Assembly: GCA_021733665.1 (NCBI GenBank)
Contig: JAHREI010000009.1
Coordinates: 1 to 64,000 of the forward strand
Source: Bacillus subtilis
GTDB lineage: Bacteria > Pseudomonadota > Alphaproteobacteria > Rhizobiales > Rhizobiaceae
Length of the DNA stretch: 64,000 nt
Reading direction: 5' to 3'
Shown: positions 53,521 through 62,118 of the stretch, piece by piece
How the letters are laid out: each line of letters opens with the position of its first letter
Position numbering within the stretch: the first letter of the stretch is position 1
Program-made: the position numbers and the translations under genes
Notes under the pieces: model-generated
What the model was told of the DNA's origin: nothing
Database searches by the model: none
The model's input: only the letters and a program-made list of their open reading frames with translations

Positions 53521-53657
53521 GAATTGCACCAGCTCCGTTTTTTTTCCAAACGCATAACCGGCTTCAAATTTTCAAAACAAAAAAGCGCAGCACTGAATGC
53601 CACGCCCCACCAAATCCTATTGAATTGTCTCAGCCACACTTCTCTGACTGTATCTGA

Positions 53658-53687
53658 AAGCTACTGCAACACCGTCACGCAGTCAAG
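53658..53687 (-). promoter_or_regulatory. Candidate GTA operon promoter
   Basis: On the minus strand CTTGAC (53682-53687), an 18-base spacer and TAGCTT (53658-53663) form a plausible housekeeping promoter about 130 bases before g1. I see no full CtrA box in this region, only isolated TTAA half-sites (for example around 53745-53760). Confidence 0.4.
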
Positions 53688-53853
53688 GATAAAATTCCTA
53701 TTTTCATTCTCTCCGACACACATTCTTACCTGCTCAATCAGTAAGATATTTAACATTTTAAAATACCACGCTTCCCCTGATTAAGCATATTTCTAAACCC
53801 TTCCTTGGCACTTCTGTTTTATTGGTCATTCATAAGAATGTGTTAGAATGGGT

Positions 53854-53913
53854 TAGTTACAGCGGTTTTAGTTAAGATTGCATCGTAGGAACCGCTGTAA
53901 CTATTTGTTTTTA
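53854..53913 (+). terminator. 14-bp perfect hairpin with T-rich tail
   Basis: TAGTTACAGCGGTT (53854-53867) and AACCGCTGTAACTA (53890-53903) are exact complements around a 22-nt loop, followed by TTTGTTTTT. The T-run makes it a plus-strand terminator, yet no plus-strand gene precedes it for 0.4 kb. It could end a small RNA starting near 53820 or act as an attenuator in the leader of the PBP gene. Confidence 0.6.
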
Positions 53914-53960
53914 CGCATTATCCGACGCAAAACCGCTTCGCACTTTTGCTGGAAATGCTA
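53914..53960. repeat. Degenerate Hyphomicrobiales intergenic palindrome
   Basis: GCATTATCCGACGCAAAACC, then TTCGCACTTTTGCTGGAAATGC, with GCAAAA/TTTTGC arms. This is the AGCATTTCCAGCAAAAGTGCGAAGCGG family that I recall as very common between genes in this order. Confidence 0.6.
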
Positions 53961-53999
53961 TAAACTCCGATTTAAGTTACGAAACGGACTTTTCCGGTT

Positions 54000-56174
54000 A
54001 TGAGTAAACAGGCTGACAATAATTTGCCAAAGAAGAAAGCGCGCCGTCTTACCCGCAGCCCGTTTCTGATGGCGATTGACGCCTGGCTGGATAACAGTCT
54101 GTATCGTTTGCGCTCGGCTTTTGCGTCATTCTGGGAAGGCGCCAGTCTGCTTTCTTTCAAGTTTCGCGTGCGTGGCTGGAAACGCCTGTTCGTGGAAATC
54201 GCCGATGAAGGCTTCACATTAGGTGTATTGGGTAGCGTGGTGATGCTGATACTCGCCATGCCTGCCTTTGAAGAGACTAAGAAAGACTGGCGTGCGCAGG
54301 ACGATTATGCCGTTACATTCCTGGATCGCTACGGCAGTGAAATCGGTCAGCGCGGCATTATGCACCGCGATGCGGTTCCGATTGCAGACTTGCCGGATCA
54401 TGTGATCAAAGCCGTTCTGGCGACTGAAGACCGCCGTTTTTATGAACATATCGGTATCGACTTCTGGGGTTTAAGCCGCGCGCTCACCCAGAATATGCGT
54501 GCCAATGGTGTGGTTCAAGGCGGCTCAACCCTCTCCCAGCAGCTGGCCAAAAACCTGTTTCTGTCCAATGAAAGAACGTTGAAACGTAAAATCAATGAAG
54601 CCTTTCTGTCGCTATGGCTCGAAGCCAATTTAAGCAAAACGGAAATTTTGCAGCTGTATCTCGACCGTGCCTATATGGGCGGCGGTACTTTTGGTATCGC
54701 AGCGGCATCTGAATTTTATTTTGGCAAGAGCGTAAAAGACGTCAATCTTGCCGAAGCTGCCATGCTCGCCGGCCTTTTCAAGGCACCGGCGAAATATGCA
54801 CCGCATGTCAATCTGCCAGCCGCCCGCGCCCGTGCCAATGTTGTTTTGTCTAACCTTGCCGATGCGGGGTTCATGAGCGAAGGTCAGTTGGCCTATGCAC
54901 GGCGCAATCCGGCCAGTGTTGTTGATCGCGCCAAAGGCGATAGTCCCGATTATTTTCTGGACTGGGCGTTTGATGAGGTGAAGAAAATCACCCGTTCTAT
55001 TCCGCAGCATAATCTGGTGGTGCGCACCACGCTGGATCGTAATCTTCAGAAAGCAGCAGAAGATGCGATTGAATTTCATCTGCGCCAATATGGTGCCGAG
55101 TACAAAGTGACAGAAGCTGCAACCGTAGTGATTGCCGATGACGGTTCTGTGCGGGCAATTGTCGGCGGTCGCGACTATGGGATGAGCCAGTTCAACCGTG
55201 CAACCAAAGCCTTGCGGCAATCCGGCTCCTCGTTCAAACCCTATGTCTATGCTGCCGCGATGGAAAAGGGGCTGACGCCGAACACGATCATTTCCGATGC
55301 GCCGATTGCCTGGGGCAACTGGATGCCGCGCAATTACGGCCGCTCCTTTGCCGGTCGTGTTGACCTCACAACCGCACTGGTTAAGTCCTACAATACGGTG
55401 CCGGTACGCCTCGCCAAAGACTATCTGACCACCAAACCGATTGTAGCTCTGACCAAAGCTATGGGCATTGAATCAGAAATCTCCGATCATAAGACAATGG
55501 TGCTTGGCACATCCGGCATGACAGTGATGGATCAGGCAACCGGTTTCAGCGTTTTTGCCAATGGCGGTTTTGCAGGCATGCGTCACGGCATTGCGCAAAT
55601 CTCTGATCCGTCAGGCAAAATTCTCTGGGACTTCAAACGCGACACACCGGAGCCAAAACGCGTATTGTCGGAAAAAGCGGCCTCTGAGATGAACTCTATG
55701 CTGGTTCAGGTGCCGGAGCGTGGCACTGCGCGGCGTGCGGCTCTGCCGATGGCCCGTGTTGCTGGCAAAACCGGCACAACCCAGAATTATCGCGATGCGT
55801 GGTTTGTCGGCTATACCGGCAATTACACAGCGGCAGTCTGGTTTGGCAATGACAGCTACGCGCCGATGAATAATCTGACCGGCGGTATTATTCCGGCCAT
55901 GACATGGCAGATGATGATGATGCAGGCGCATCAGAATATTGATCTGAAACCAATTCCGGGCATCAGCAATCCGTTTCCGAAACAGGCGCCTGCAACCGAC
56001 CCGAAACTTGTGGCGCAGAACAACACGAGCAACGGTGACAAACCGCAAAACACAGTGCCGGATTATCCGCGTGTTCTTTCCTCGGAAACCACCCGTTTCA
56101 TGCGTGGTCTGAACGAGAAGTTCCGCAGCTATGAGACACCACAGCAACTCCGTACAACCATATCTTCACTCTGA
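54000..56174 (+). CDS. Class A penicillin-binding protein (PBP1A family)
   Basis: A bifunctional peptidoglycan synthase of 724 residues. A long basic cytoplasmic part (1-70) and one membrane helix (about 72-92) precede the GT51 glycosyltransferase, with E143 in ATEDRRFYEHIGID and GGSTLSQQLAKNL. The transpeptidase has S410-x2-K413 (SGSSFKPY), S463-Y-N and K590-T-G-T-T. The C-terminus is a Pro/Asn-rich tail. It polymerises and crosslinks peptidoglycan in the periplasm. It is not a GTA gene: it is on the other strand and faces away. Confidence 0.94.
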   Translation: MSKQADNNLPKKKARRLTRSPFLMAIDAWLDNSLYRLRSAFASFWEGASLLSFKFRVRGWKRLFVEIADEGFTLGVLGSVVMLILAMPAFEETKKDWRAQDDYAVTFLDRYGSEIGQRGIMHRDAVPIADLPDHVIKAVLATEDRRFYEHIGIDFWGLSRALTQNMRANGVVQGGSTLSQQLAKNLFLSNERTLKRKINEAFLSLWLEANLSKTEILQLYLDRAYMGGGTFGIAAASEFYFGKSVKDVNLAEAAMLAGLFKAPAKYAPHVNLPAARARANVVLSNLADAGFMSEGQLAYARRNPASVVDRAKGDSPDYFLDWAFDEVKKITRSIPQHNLVVRTTLDRNLQKAAEDAIEFHLRQYGAEYKVTEAATVVIADDGSVRAIVGGRDYGMSQFNRATKALRQSGSSFKPYVYAAAMEKGLTPNTIISDAPIAWGNWMPRNYGRSFAGRVDLTTALVKSYNTVPVRLAKDYLTTKPIVALTKAMGIESEISDHKTMVLGTSGMTVMDQATGFSVFANGGFAGMRHGIAQISDPSGKILWDFKRDTPEPKRVLSEKAASEMNSMLVQVPERGTARRAALPMARVAGKTGTTQNYRDAWFVGYTGNYTAAVWFGNDSYAPMNNLTGGIIPAMTWQMMMMQAHQNIDLKPIPGISNPFPKQAPATDPKLVAQNNTSNGDKPQNTVPDYPRVLSSETTRFMRGLNEKFRSYETPQQLRTTISSL

Positions 56175-56245
56175 AGCTCACTTTAATAAGCCTGATATGA
56201 CAGAATGACAGGCAATGTTAACCGGACGTGTTTTATAGATTCTGT

Positions 56246-56845
56246 ATGAGCAATATCAGAACCATATTTCTGACAATCGTGATCTGCGCCATCGCCCTTG
56301 CAGGCGGCACAGCCAGTGCGCTTTATGCTCTCAATAATTTTGAAGGTTTCAACCATCTGGTCATCGGCCAATGGCATGCAGCGCCACTGTATGGTAGCGC
56401 AGATGCTGATCCTTATGCCCGCGCTCAACGCAGTCGCGCTGCTTTGTTGCCGCTCGGTGCAGCAGAGGGACAACGCTTTGTGCTGCGCTATGATACGGAT
56501 GGTGCAAAGCTTGATCCGCGCTGTGACTATAGCTTGCAAGGTCAGGTACCGCCCTCACGGTTCTGGACACTTCACGCCAGCGACCATACCGACCATCCTT
56601 TGTTAAGCAAACAAGGACTGCCGCAGGCATTACATAGCCAGATGATCTGGTATCGCAATGATTCCAGCTTGCTCATCTCTGTTTCATCCGATGCGCAATC
56701 CGGCAACTGGCTGGCGATCAACTCGACCCGCCCCTATCAGTTGATAATGACACTCTATGACACCGCGCTCGGCAGTTCGGTCGGCTTTGAGAACCCGCAA
56801 ATGCCTGAGCTAAAACGGATTGGTTGCAAAGGAGCTGTCCGATGA
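56246..56845 (+). CDS. DUF1214 family membrane-anchored protein
   Basis: 199 residues from ATG 56246. One N-terminal helix (about 5-26) is followed by a beta-rich periplasmic domain. FWTLHASD, the run LHSQMIWYRNDSSLLISVS and NWLAINSTRPYQLIMTLYDT match DUF1214, where DDGS, GNWLP and Y-x-LxxRLY are the conserved points. Function is unknown. Its stop overlaps the next gene by four bases, and DUF1214 with DUF1254 is a recurrent pair. Confidence 0.82.
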   Translation: MSNIRTIFLTIVICAIALAGGTASALYALNNFEGFNHLVIGQWHAAPLYGSADADPYARAQRSRAALLPLGAAEGQRFVLRYDTDGAKLDPRCDYSLQGQVPPSRFWTLHASDHTDHPLLSKQGLPQALHSQMIWYRNDSSLLISVSSDAQSGNWLAINSTRPYQLIMTLYDTALGSSVGFENPQMPELKRIGCKGAVR

Positions 56846-57390
56846 GACATTCCCTGTTGCAGCTTCTTTATGCCCTGCTGCTCGGTCTGCTCGGTGCTGC
56901 GATTGTGCATATAACGATTATCCTGCTGGTTCCTTCCTATGCTTCAGAGACTTTGTGGAACCGCGTGGAACAATTAGGCCAGCCGGAAACCTTTCACCCG
57001 CTGGAAGGTAAAAACTGGGCCATGCGCAGTGATCCGCTGATGCGCAGCACAGTCTGTCGATTTGATTTGTCAAACGGACCTGTCCATATCAGCGCTATTG
57101 GTAAAGTACCGTTCTGGTCGCTGGCATTGTATAATCATCAGGGCGATATTACCTTCAGCCTTAATGATCAGGTATCTCCGGCAACAGACCTGCTGCTCGT
57201 CTCACCGCTGCAAAAAATCCTACTCGAACAGAGTATGCCACAACAGCTTGAGCAATCTGTGCTCGTTAATCAGGCTGCCAGCGAAGGTATTGTTGTTCTG
57301 CGTGTTTTTGAACCGGATACCACATGGCGTGATGAAGTCAGTGAATTTCTGAAATCCGCTGAATGTATGAGCATTTCTCTGGAAAACTAA
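56842..57390 (+). CDS. DUF1254 family membrane-anchored protein
   Basis: 182 residues from ATG 56842, which overlaps the DUF1214 stop (ATGA). One N-terminal helix (about 7-30) is followed by a periplasmic domain with RSDPLMRSTVCRFDLSNGPVHI, FWSLALYNHQGDITFSLND and IVVLRVFEPDTTWRDEV. This fits the short DUF1254 proteins of Hyphomicrobiales. It is probably a partner of the preceding protein. No enzymatic motif is seen. Confidence 0.82.
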   Translation: MRHSLLQLLYALLLGLLGAAIVHITIILLVPSYASETLWNRVEQLGQPETFHPLEGKNWAMRSDPLMRSTVCRFDLSNGPVHISAIGKVPFWSLALYNHQGDITFSLNDQVSPATDLLLVSPLQKILLEQSMPQQLEQSVLVNQAASEGIVVLRVFEPDTTWRDEVSEFLKSAECMSISLEN

Positions 57391-57433
57391 ACGGCCACAA
57401 CCGGCACCGGCAAGCGTCTCAATATTTGATTAA

Positions 57434-57480
57434 TTAAACAGAAATTACCTTAAAATCTCCGATGGTTAATTGATTGCTAA
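57434..57480 (+). promoter_or_regulatory. Two near-consensus CtrA-type boxes
   Basis: TTAA-N7-TTAC (57434-57448) and TTAA-N7-CTAA (57466-57480) each match the CtrA consensus in seven of eight positions. They lie 95-140 bases before the DUF2336 gene. Confidence 0.35.
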
Positions 57481-57509
57481 GTGTTGTCCCTTAGAGTGCA
57501 CATTATCTG

Positions 57510-57542
57510 CCCGTGTTTTTGACGGGAATTTTTGTTTTTTCG
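57510..57542 (+). terminator. Terminator-like hairpin before the DUF2336 gene
   Basis: CCCGT (57510-57514) and ACGGG (57522-57526) pair, followed by AATTTTTGTTTTTT. It could end the DUF1214/1254 transcript, or act as an attenuator, since the next start codon is only 32 bases away. Confidence 0.45.
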
Positions 57543-57573
57543 TGTTGTGTAAGCGTAAAAGGGGTAAATACGC

Positions 57574-58677
57574 GTGACCACTGATCAATTCCGCGCTTTG
57601 GAAACATTATCCGGAAGTGGTCATTCCGCACACCACAAGACCGATGATCTGTTGGCCGCAACTGTCGCAGGCTTTACCTCTCTGACCCGCCCGACACGCC
57701 ACGATAGTCAGCAATTTGAAGATCTGGCTCTGCCATTACTGGAAACTGCAACACCACGCGCCAAACGACAAGTTTCAGCTATTCTAGCGCAGCATGATGC
57801 TGCCCCGCGCAAACTGGTGCTGGCTCTGGCCAATGATAATATCGAAGTCAGTGCACCGCTGTTACTGCGCTCTCCGATCCTGAAGACCGGCGACTTTATG
57901 GATATTATCGACAAGAACGGCCTGTCCCATGCGCGTGTGATTGCACGTCGCCAACCGGTCGATCCGCTGTTGCTGCCGCTTTTAGAGAACTATGATGATG
58001 AGATCATCAAACAGGCGCTAAATGCTGAACACCCCCTGCCCATAGCTCCTGTCGCTGTTGAAGCGAAAGAGCCGGAAGTGCAAAGCATGCATTATACTTC
58101 TGCACAGGCGGCCAGCGAAGCATCGGTCAGCAAAGCACCTGCCGGTTCACCTGCAAGCAATCCATCCTTCCGCTCTGCCAATACGCAGGCTCCGGCACCA
58201 CAGACATTTGCCGCTCATGATCTCGGCGCTTTATCGCTGACGTCCTATTTGCGTCCGGCGCTGGCTGAACATCTCATTGATATGGCATTGCTGATTGATA
58301 ACAGTCTGTTTCGTACTGCGCTCGCTGATGCACTGGATGTCAGCTATATGCGTGCGGAGACAATCATCGGGTCTTGGCCGAACTCACAGCTGCCGCTGGC
58401 GCTCAAAGCCATAGGCCTCACCGCACAGGACACCTATCTGATCCTCACAGCAGTTCTGGGCACTATCCACGGTGAACGCGAGCAATTACGTGAGTTTGTG
58501 CATATTTATCGCTCGATCAGCTCTGAGCAGGCTTCCGCTGCTGTGAGACGCTGGAAAACCGATGATGTGAATGAGAAGCTGCGTAATCAATTGCGCGACA
58601 TGGCGGAGAATGCGACAGACAGCTTCACCAATGCCGCCAATAGTGACACTACTATTCAGCACAAAAAAGCCCAGTAA
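57574..58677 (+). CDS. DUF2336 domain protein
   Basis: 367 residues from a GTG start (AAGGGG upstream). The N-terminal half (about 20-155) is a HEAT-like helical repeat region with RQVSAILAQHDAAPRKLVLALANDN and APLLLRSPIL, the DUF2336 hallmarks. An Ala/Pro-rich linker (about 160-215) leads to a helical C-terminal region. Function is unknown; the family is common in this order. The CtrA-like boxes upstream suggest cell-cycle control, which is inference only. Confidence 0.8.
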   Translation: MTTDQFRALETLSGSGHSAHHKTDDLLAATVAGFTSLTRPTRHDSQQFEDLALPLLETATPRAKRQVSAILAQHDAAPRKLVLALANDNIEVSAPLLLRSPILKTGDFMDIIDKNGLSHARVIARRQPVDPLLLPLLENYDDEIIKQALNAEHPLPIAPVAVEAKEPEVQSMHYTSAQAASEASVSKAPAGSPASNPSFRSANTQAPAPQTFAAHDLGALSLTSYLRPALAEHLIDMALLIDNSLFRTALADALDVSYMRAETIIGSWPNSQLPLALKAIGLTAQDTYLILTAVLGTIHGEREQLREFVHIYRSISSEQASAAVRRWKTDDVNEKLRNQLRDMAENATDSFTNAANSDTTIQHKKAQ

Positions 58678-58694
58678 AACCGGGCTTTTTTTTT
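58663..58694. terminator. Bidirectional terminator
   Basis: AAAAAAGCCC (58663-58672) and GGGCTTTTTT (58682-58691) form a perfect stem with a 9-nt loop and T-runs both ways. It overlaps the ends of both the DUF2336 and DUF1491 genes. Confidence 0.9.
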
Positions 58695-59034
58695 ATAATC
58701 CGCTGTTCAGTAATTCTGCAGCCTGTGTGCAGTCTTCCACCTCGACCAGCCAGAGGTCAGGGTCGAAGCGCAGTTCCTTCTCAAGCTGTTCATTGAGCAA
58801 TTGCTCGTCATCACTTTGCTTATAAAGAATGAAGCGACGCTCATCCGCACGCTCAGGATCATACTCGCTTTGAGGTGCCGGCATATACAGATCAAAATGA
58901 CCATCGCGATCACGTATCTTGATAAAAATCGCACCGGCCTCCATTGCGCCGCGCCTGACCAGATAGGCAAAACCATCGGCTTGGCGGATGCGGCGCATAA
59001 ATGCGGAAACCCAGAATTCACTTGTCAGACGCAT
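58693..59034 (-). CDS. DUF1491 family protein
   Basis: 113 residues matching DUF1491 along the whole length: RLTSEFWVSAFMRRIRQADGFAYLVRRGAMEAGAIFIKIRDRDG at the start and ERRFILYKQSDDEQLLNEQLEKELRFDPDLWLVEVED near the end. It is a cytoplasmic alpha/beta protein of unknown function, confined to Alphaproteobacteria. It lies 26 bases downstream of the peptidoglycan-binding gene and is probably cotranscribed with it. Confidence 0.92.
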   Translation of the reverse strand: MRLTSEFWVSAFMRRIRQADGFAYLVRRGAMEAGAIFIKIRDRDGHFDLYMPAPQSEYDPERADERRFILYKQSDDEQLLNEQLEKELRFDPDLWLVEVEDCTQAAELLNSGL

Positions 59035-59060
59035 CAGTACAAATACCTGTTCCTGTCAAA

Positions 59061-60074
59061 TCAGCTGATAAGGCCGATTTCGCGCATTTTGCCGATCAGC
59101 TCAGAATCAGGTTTACCGCTGACATTGAGACGGAACAATTTCTGGAATTCCCGAATTGCATCTTCTGTGGTTTTACCCGGAACACCGTCCACAACTACCA
59201 TATCATTGCCGAAGGCTTTCAAACCGGCCTGAATTCGCACCAGCTCCTCAGCAGAGACAGCCTGCCCGCCAGACGCTCTTGCAGCAACCGGCTCAACGGA
59301 AGCGGTTCTTTCCTGCTGCTGTTGGGGTTGCATACGAGCAGGCTGAACAGCGGGCTTTTCTTCGGTTCTGACCATAATCGGTGCAGGCCGTTTTTCCGCA
59401 ACCGGTACAGAACGGGCAGAGCTGTGTTCCGGCCGTGCTTCCGGCACGGCCACAGAGATTGCTTCCGCAATCGTCATTTTGTTTTCAACAGGCTTGGCTG
59501 TAACCGTCTGAACTGGCGCTTGCTCCGGTGCAAGTTTTGCCTGCACGCTCTGCCATTGCTCCAGTGCCGCTCGGGTTTGCGGTCCGGTCAGACCATCGAC
59601 ATTGCCGCTGTAGAAACCAAGTTGCTTCAGATTATATTGCAGGATCGCAACCTGCTTGTCGCCATTCGGCGCCAAAGCCGGCAGATCACCGCCATCAACT
59701 GTTGTATCCGGTAAAGTCGCAATAACCTGCGGCTGATTTTGCTCAGGCGTTGTGGTTGCGATCTGGCGCACAGTTTCCTGCGGCGCGGTATTTCCTGTAA
59801 TCCGGCGCGCGGCCTCACTGTCATCTTTTGCAACCGCCCGAAAAACCTGTTCAGGGCGCGTTTTAAAGAACACACCATCATGCGCCTGCGGCTGATACCA
59901 GATCGCATTGCTGGCAACAAAACCAAGCGTCACAAGAAATGCGGTTGCCCCACCGGCAACCACAGGATTACGCGCTACAAGATCACCGGCAGCCAGCGCC
60001 ATGCGTGACACACCGGTCAGGCAAGCATCAAAAAACCGTCTGCCAAAACTACGCCGTTTTGCGTTTTTGCGCAT
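59061..60074 (-). CDS. Membrane-anchored peptidoglycan-binding protein
   Basis: 337 residues from ATG 60074, chosen for AAGGGGA six bases upstream; ATG 60122 in the same frame is an alternative. A basic start and one membrane helix (about 33-57) are followed by two PG_binding_1 domains separated by a Pro/Gln/Glu-rich linker. Domain 1 is at about 140-175 (LQYNLKQLGFYSGNVDGLTGPQTRAALEQWQ) and domain 2 at about 275-335 (IQAGLKAFGNDMVVVDGVPGKTTEDAIREFQKLF). It should bind the wall from the inner membrane. It overlaps the end of the upstream kinase gene by 26 bases. Confidence 0.85.
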   Translation of the reverse strand: MRKNAKRRSFGRRFFDACLTGVSRMALAAGDLVARNPVVAGGATAFLVTLGFVASNAIWYQPQAHDGVFFKTRPEQVFRAVAKDDSEAARRITGNTAPQETVRQIATTTPEQNQPQVIATLPDTTVDGGDLPALAPNGDKQVAILQYNLKQLGFYSGNVDGLTGPQTRAALEQWQSVQAKLAPEQAPVQTVTAKPVENKMTIAEAISVAVPEARPEHSSARSVPVAEKRPAPIMVRTEEKPAVQPARMQPQQQQERTASVEPVAARASGGQAVSAEELVRIQAGLKAFGNDMVVVDGVPGKTTEDAIREFQKLFRLNVSGKPDSELIGKMREIGLIS

Positions 60075-62118
60075 GGAAGTCCCCTTGCGTTTCGTACCGC
60101 TGCGGCTCTGTCTTTCCGTCATAACTACTTTCTGCCTGTCCTGCTGCGGTCTGATGACCTTCAGTTTCATCGGCCTGAAGATTGATAATTGCTGTCTTTA
60201 CCTGTTCAAGAGCACTGCGAATATCTGTTGAAACACGCCCCGCCTGCATCATAGGCTGCAATGGTGCCTGATTTGCGGCCTGACCTGCAACCATCACACC
60301 ATTATCCACAACCTGCTGCCGCAGACTTTGCGGCAAGGTCACAGAAACAGTTGTGCCCTGACCTTTACGGCTGCGAATATCCATCTCTCCCTGATGAAGG
60401 CTGACCAGCCCTTTCACCACATAGAGACCAAGGCCGGAGCCTTCCTGCATACGGGTTTGCGTATTGTTGATCTGGCTGAAAGGCTGGCAAAGACGTTCAA
60501 TCTCATGCGCCTCGAGGCCAATACCGGTATCAGAAACCGAGATAACCAGATTTTGCTGTGCGCCTGCATAGGTCTGCTTCATCATATCCGGCATGACTTC
60601 AATCGTCACGCAGCCACCGCGATCTGTAAATTTGATCGCATTGGAAACCAGATTAATCAAAATCTGACGAATGGCACGGCGATCCGCGATCATATCCGTT
60701 ACATCCGGATGAATACGGTCACAGAGAATAACACCTTTTTTCTCAGCCAAAGGCATCAGCATAGAGCTGCACATCGTCACGCTGTCACGCACAGAAAAGC
60801 GCTCGTGCTGCACCGGATACTGACCGGCTTCCACACGCGATGCTTCCAGAATACCATTGACCACTTCCAGCAAATGGTTGCCGGATTTGCGGATCAGGTC
60901 GATATATTCACGCTGTTTTTCGCTCTGCAACGGCCCAGCCACATCATGCAGTAACAGGTCGGAGAAACCGATAATCGAATTCAGCGGTGTGCGCAGTTCG
61001 TGACTGACTGTCCCCAGCAGACGACCGCGCGAAGTTTCTAGGTTCTCAATCACTGTGCTTTGCTGCATGATCTGCTGCTGCACAGCTTGCTCCTGCGCAA
61101 TATTACGCGCAACAATCAGGAAACCGTCAGACATCTGACCAACAGCAGATTTAGCCTGGCCTTCGATTTCAAACACATTGAAATAGATTTTCGGCTGTTC
61201 AGTTTTAGTAACATCAGCAGCTTCGACACAGCGCAGACGGATTTCCGTCTTGCCGCTCAGTTTCATCAAAGATTTTCCGTGCTTCAAGCCATCCAGAAAG
61301 GCGAGATATTGTACGCGGTCGGCAACATGCACACGATCCAGCAGCAGTGTGCCATTCAACACCACGCGATCCACGCCGAATTGTTCAACACAACGATCTG
61401 ACAAGGAACGGATATGGCCATCCTGATCCAGACGGATCACCAGCGCATCCAATGCAGCTTCCAGATCGCTGTCGGCATGACCGTGATCTGGCTGCTGTGT
61501 CTTCACACTGGCAGCTACAGAGACGCGCAATACACGCATCAGCAATGCACCAGCATAGATAAACAGGAAGGTTGTCGACACACCGGCAGGCAATGCCAGT
61601 TGTGTGTTGACACCTTTAACCTGAGAAAGTGCGATTAATGCAGCGACAATCACGCCGCCAGCCATAACCGCAGCACGATGACGGGTCACCAGCCAGAGCT
61701 CCAGCGGCAGCGCTAGTACCATAGCCCAGACCAGAGCATTATCGGCACCTGCGAACAAGGCGATGAAGCCCAGAATGGCACTGTAAAATGACAGTGCAAC
61801 AATACCGGTCAGACTATTGCGGATACCGGATGCCTGCGCGGCCAGCATCAACACCGACACACCAGTGAAAGACAATGCAGTGACAAGCAATGCATTCAAA
61901 GAAATCGACGGGAAAATGCTGTAGAAGGCCATCGCCAGAAACAACGGGAACAGTAACAGAGCCGGACGCAGATCGGACGCAGAGAAATGTTCATCTTTAG
62001 AAGAGATATGCGCTTTCACACCACTTTGCGCCAACAGGTTATGATCCGTCACGGCATTGTTCATACCGCCTTTAATCATTTTCATTGTTTTCGCATAAAT
62101 GCCGTACACGCAGCACAC
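60049..62118 (-). CDS. divJ: Multi-spanning sensor histidine kinase, DivJ candidate
   Basis: Up to 689 residues (GTG start; ATGs at codons 12, 14 and 19 are alternatives). About six membrane helices (50-200) are followed by a PAS-like region (220-345). HisKA has H373 in GTVSHELRTPLNSIIGFSD and the group-specific DVAGPLQSEKQREYIDLIRKSGNHLLEVVNGILEASRVEAGQY. HATPase_c has DTGIGL and GSGLGLYV, and a tail of about 90 residues follows. This HisKA form belongs to the DivJ/PleC/PdhS kinases for DivK, and the six-helix N-terminus is the DivJ layout. Cotranscription with a wall-binding protein fits a polar or envelope cue. Confidence 0.6.
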   Translation of the reverse strand: MCCVYGIYAKTMKMIKGGMNNAVTDHNLLAQSGVKAHISSKDEHFSASDLRPALLLFPLFLAMAFYSIFPSISLNALLVTALSFTGVSVLMLAAQASGIRNSLTGIVALSFYSAILGFIALFAGADNALVWAMVLALPLELWLVTRHRAAVMAGGVIVAALIALSQVKGVNTQLALPAGVSTTFLFIYAGALLMRVLRVSVAASVKTQQPDHGHADSDLEAALDALVIRLDQDGHIRSLSDRCVEQFGVDRVVLNGTLLLDRVHVADRVQYLAFLDGLKHGKSLMKLSGKTEIRLRCVEAADVTKTEQPKIYFNVFEIEGQAKSAVGQMSDGFLIVARNIAQEQAVQQQIMQQSTVIENLETSRGRLLGTVSHELRTPLNSIIGFSDLLLHDVAGPLQSEKQREYIDLIRKSGNHLLEVVNGILEASRVEAGQYPVQHERFSVRDSVTMCSSMLMPLAEKKGVILCDRIHPDVTDMIADRRAIRQILINLVSNAIKFTDRGGCVTIEVMPDMMKQTYAGAQQNLVISVSDTGIGLEAHEIERLCQPFSQINNTQTRMQEGSGLGLYVVKGLVSLHQGEMDIRSRKGQGTTVSVTLPQSLRQQVVDNGVMVAGQAANQAPLQPMMQAGRVSTDIRSALEQVKTAIINLQADETEGHQTAAGQAESSYDGKTEPQRYETQGDFHAQKRKTA

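Larger units (their letters stand above)
53530..53999. other. Divergent control region between GTA and the PBP gene
   Basis: 470 bases with no credible protein gene. In order it holds the GTA leader, the candidate GTA promoter, AT-rich sequence, a 14-bp perfect hairpin with a T-rich tail on the plus strand, a degenerate intergenic palindrome and the short leader of the PBP gene. Confidence 0.6.

Noticed and set aside
39364-53529. Reading the capsid/tail cluster as an ordinary prophage
   Set aside because: No integrase, repressor, replication or recognisable lysis genes, and the gene order and GTA-specific families (TIM-barrel g15, gp10, DUF2163, DUF2460) match RcGTA.
53329-53784. Plus-strand open frame across g1 and the GTA leader
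   Set aside because: It runs antisense through g1, has no ribosome site and encodes no recognisable domain.
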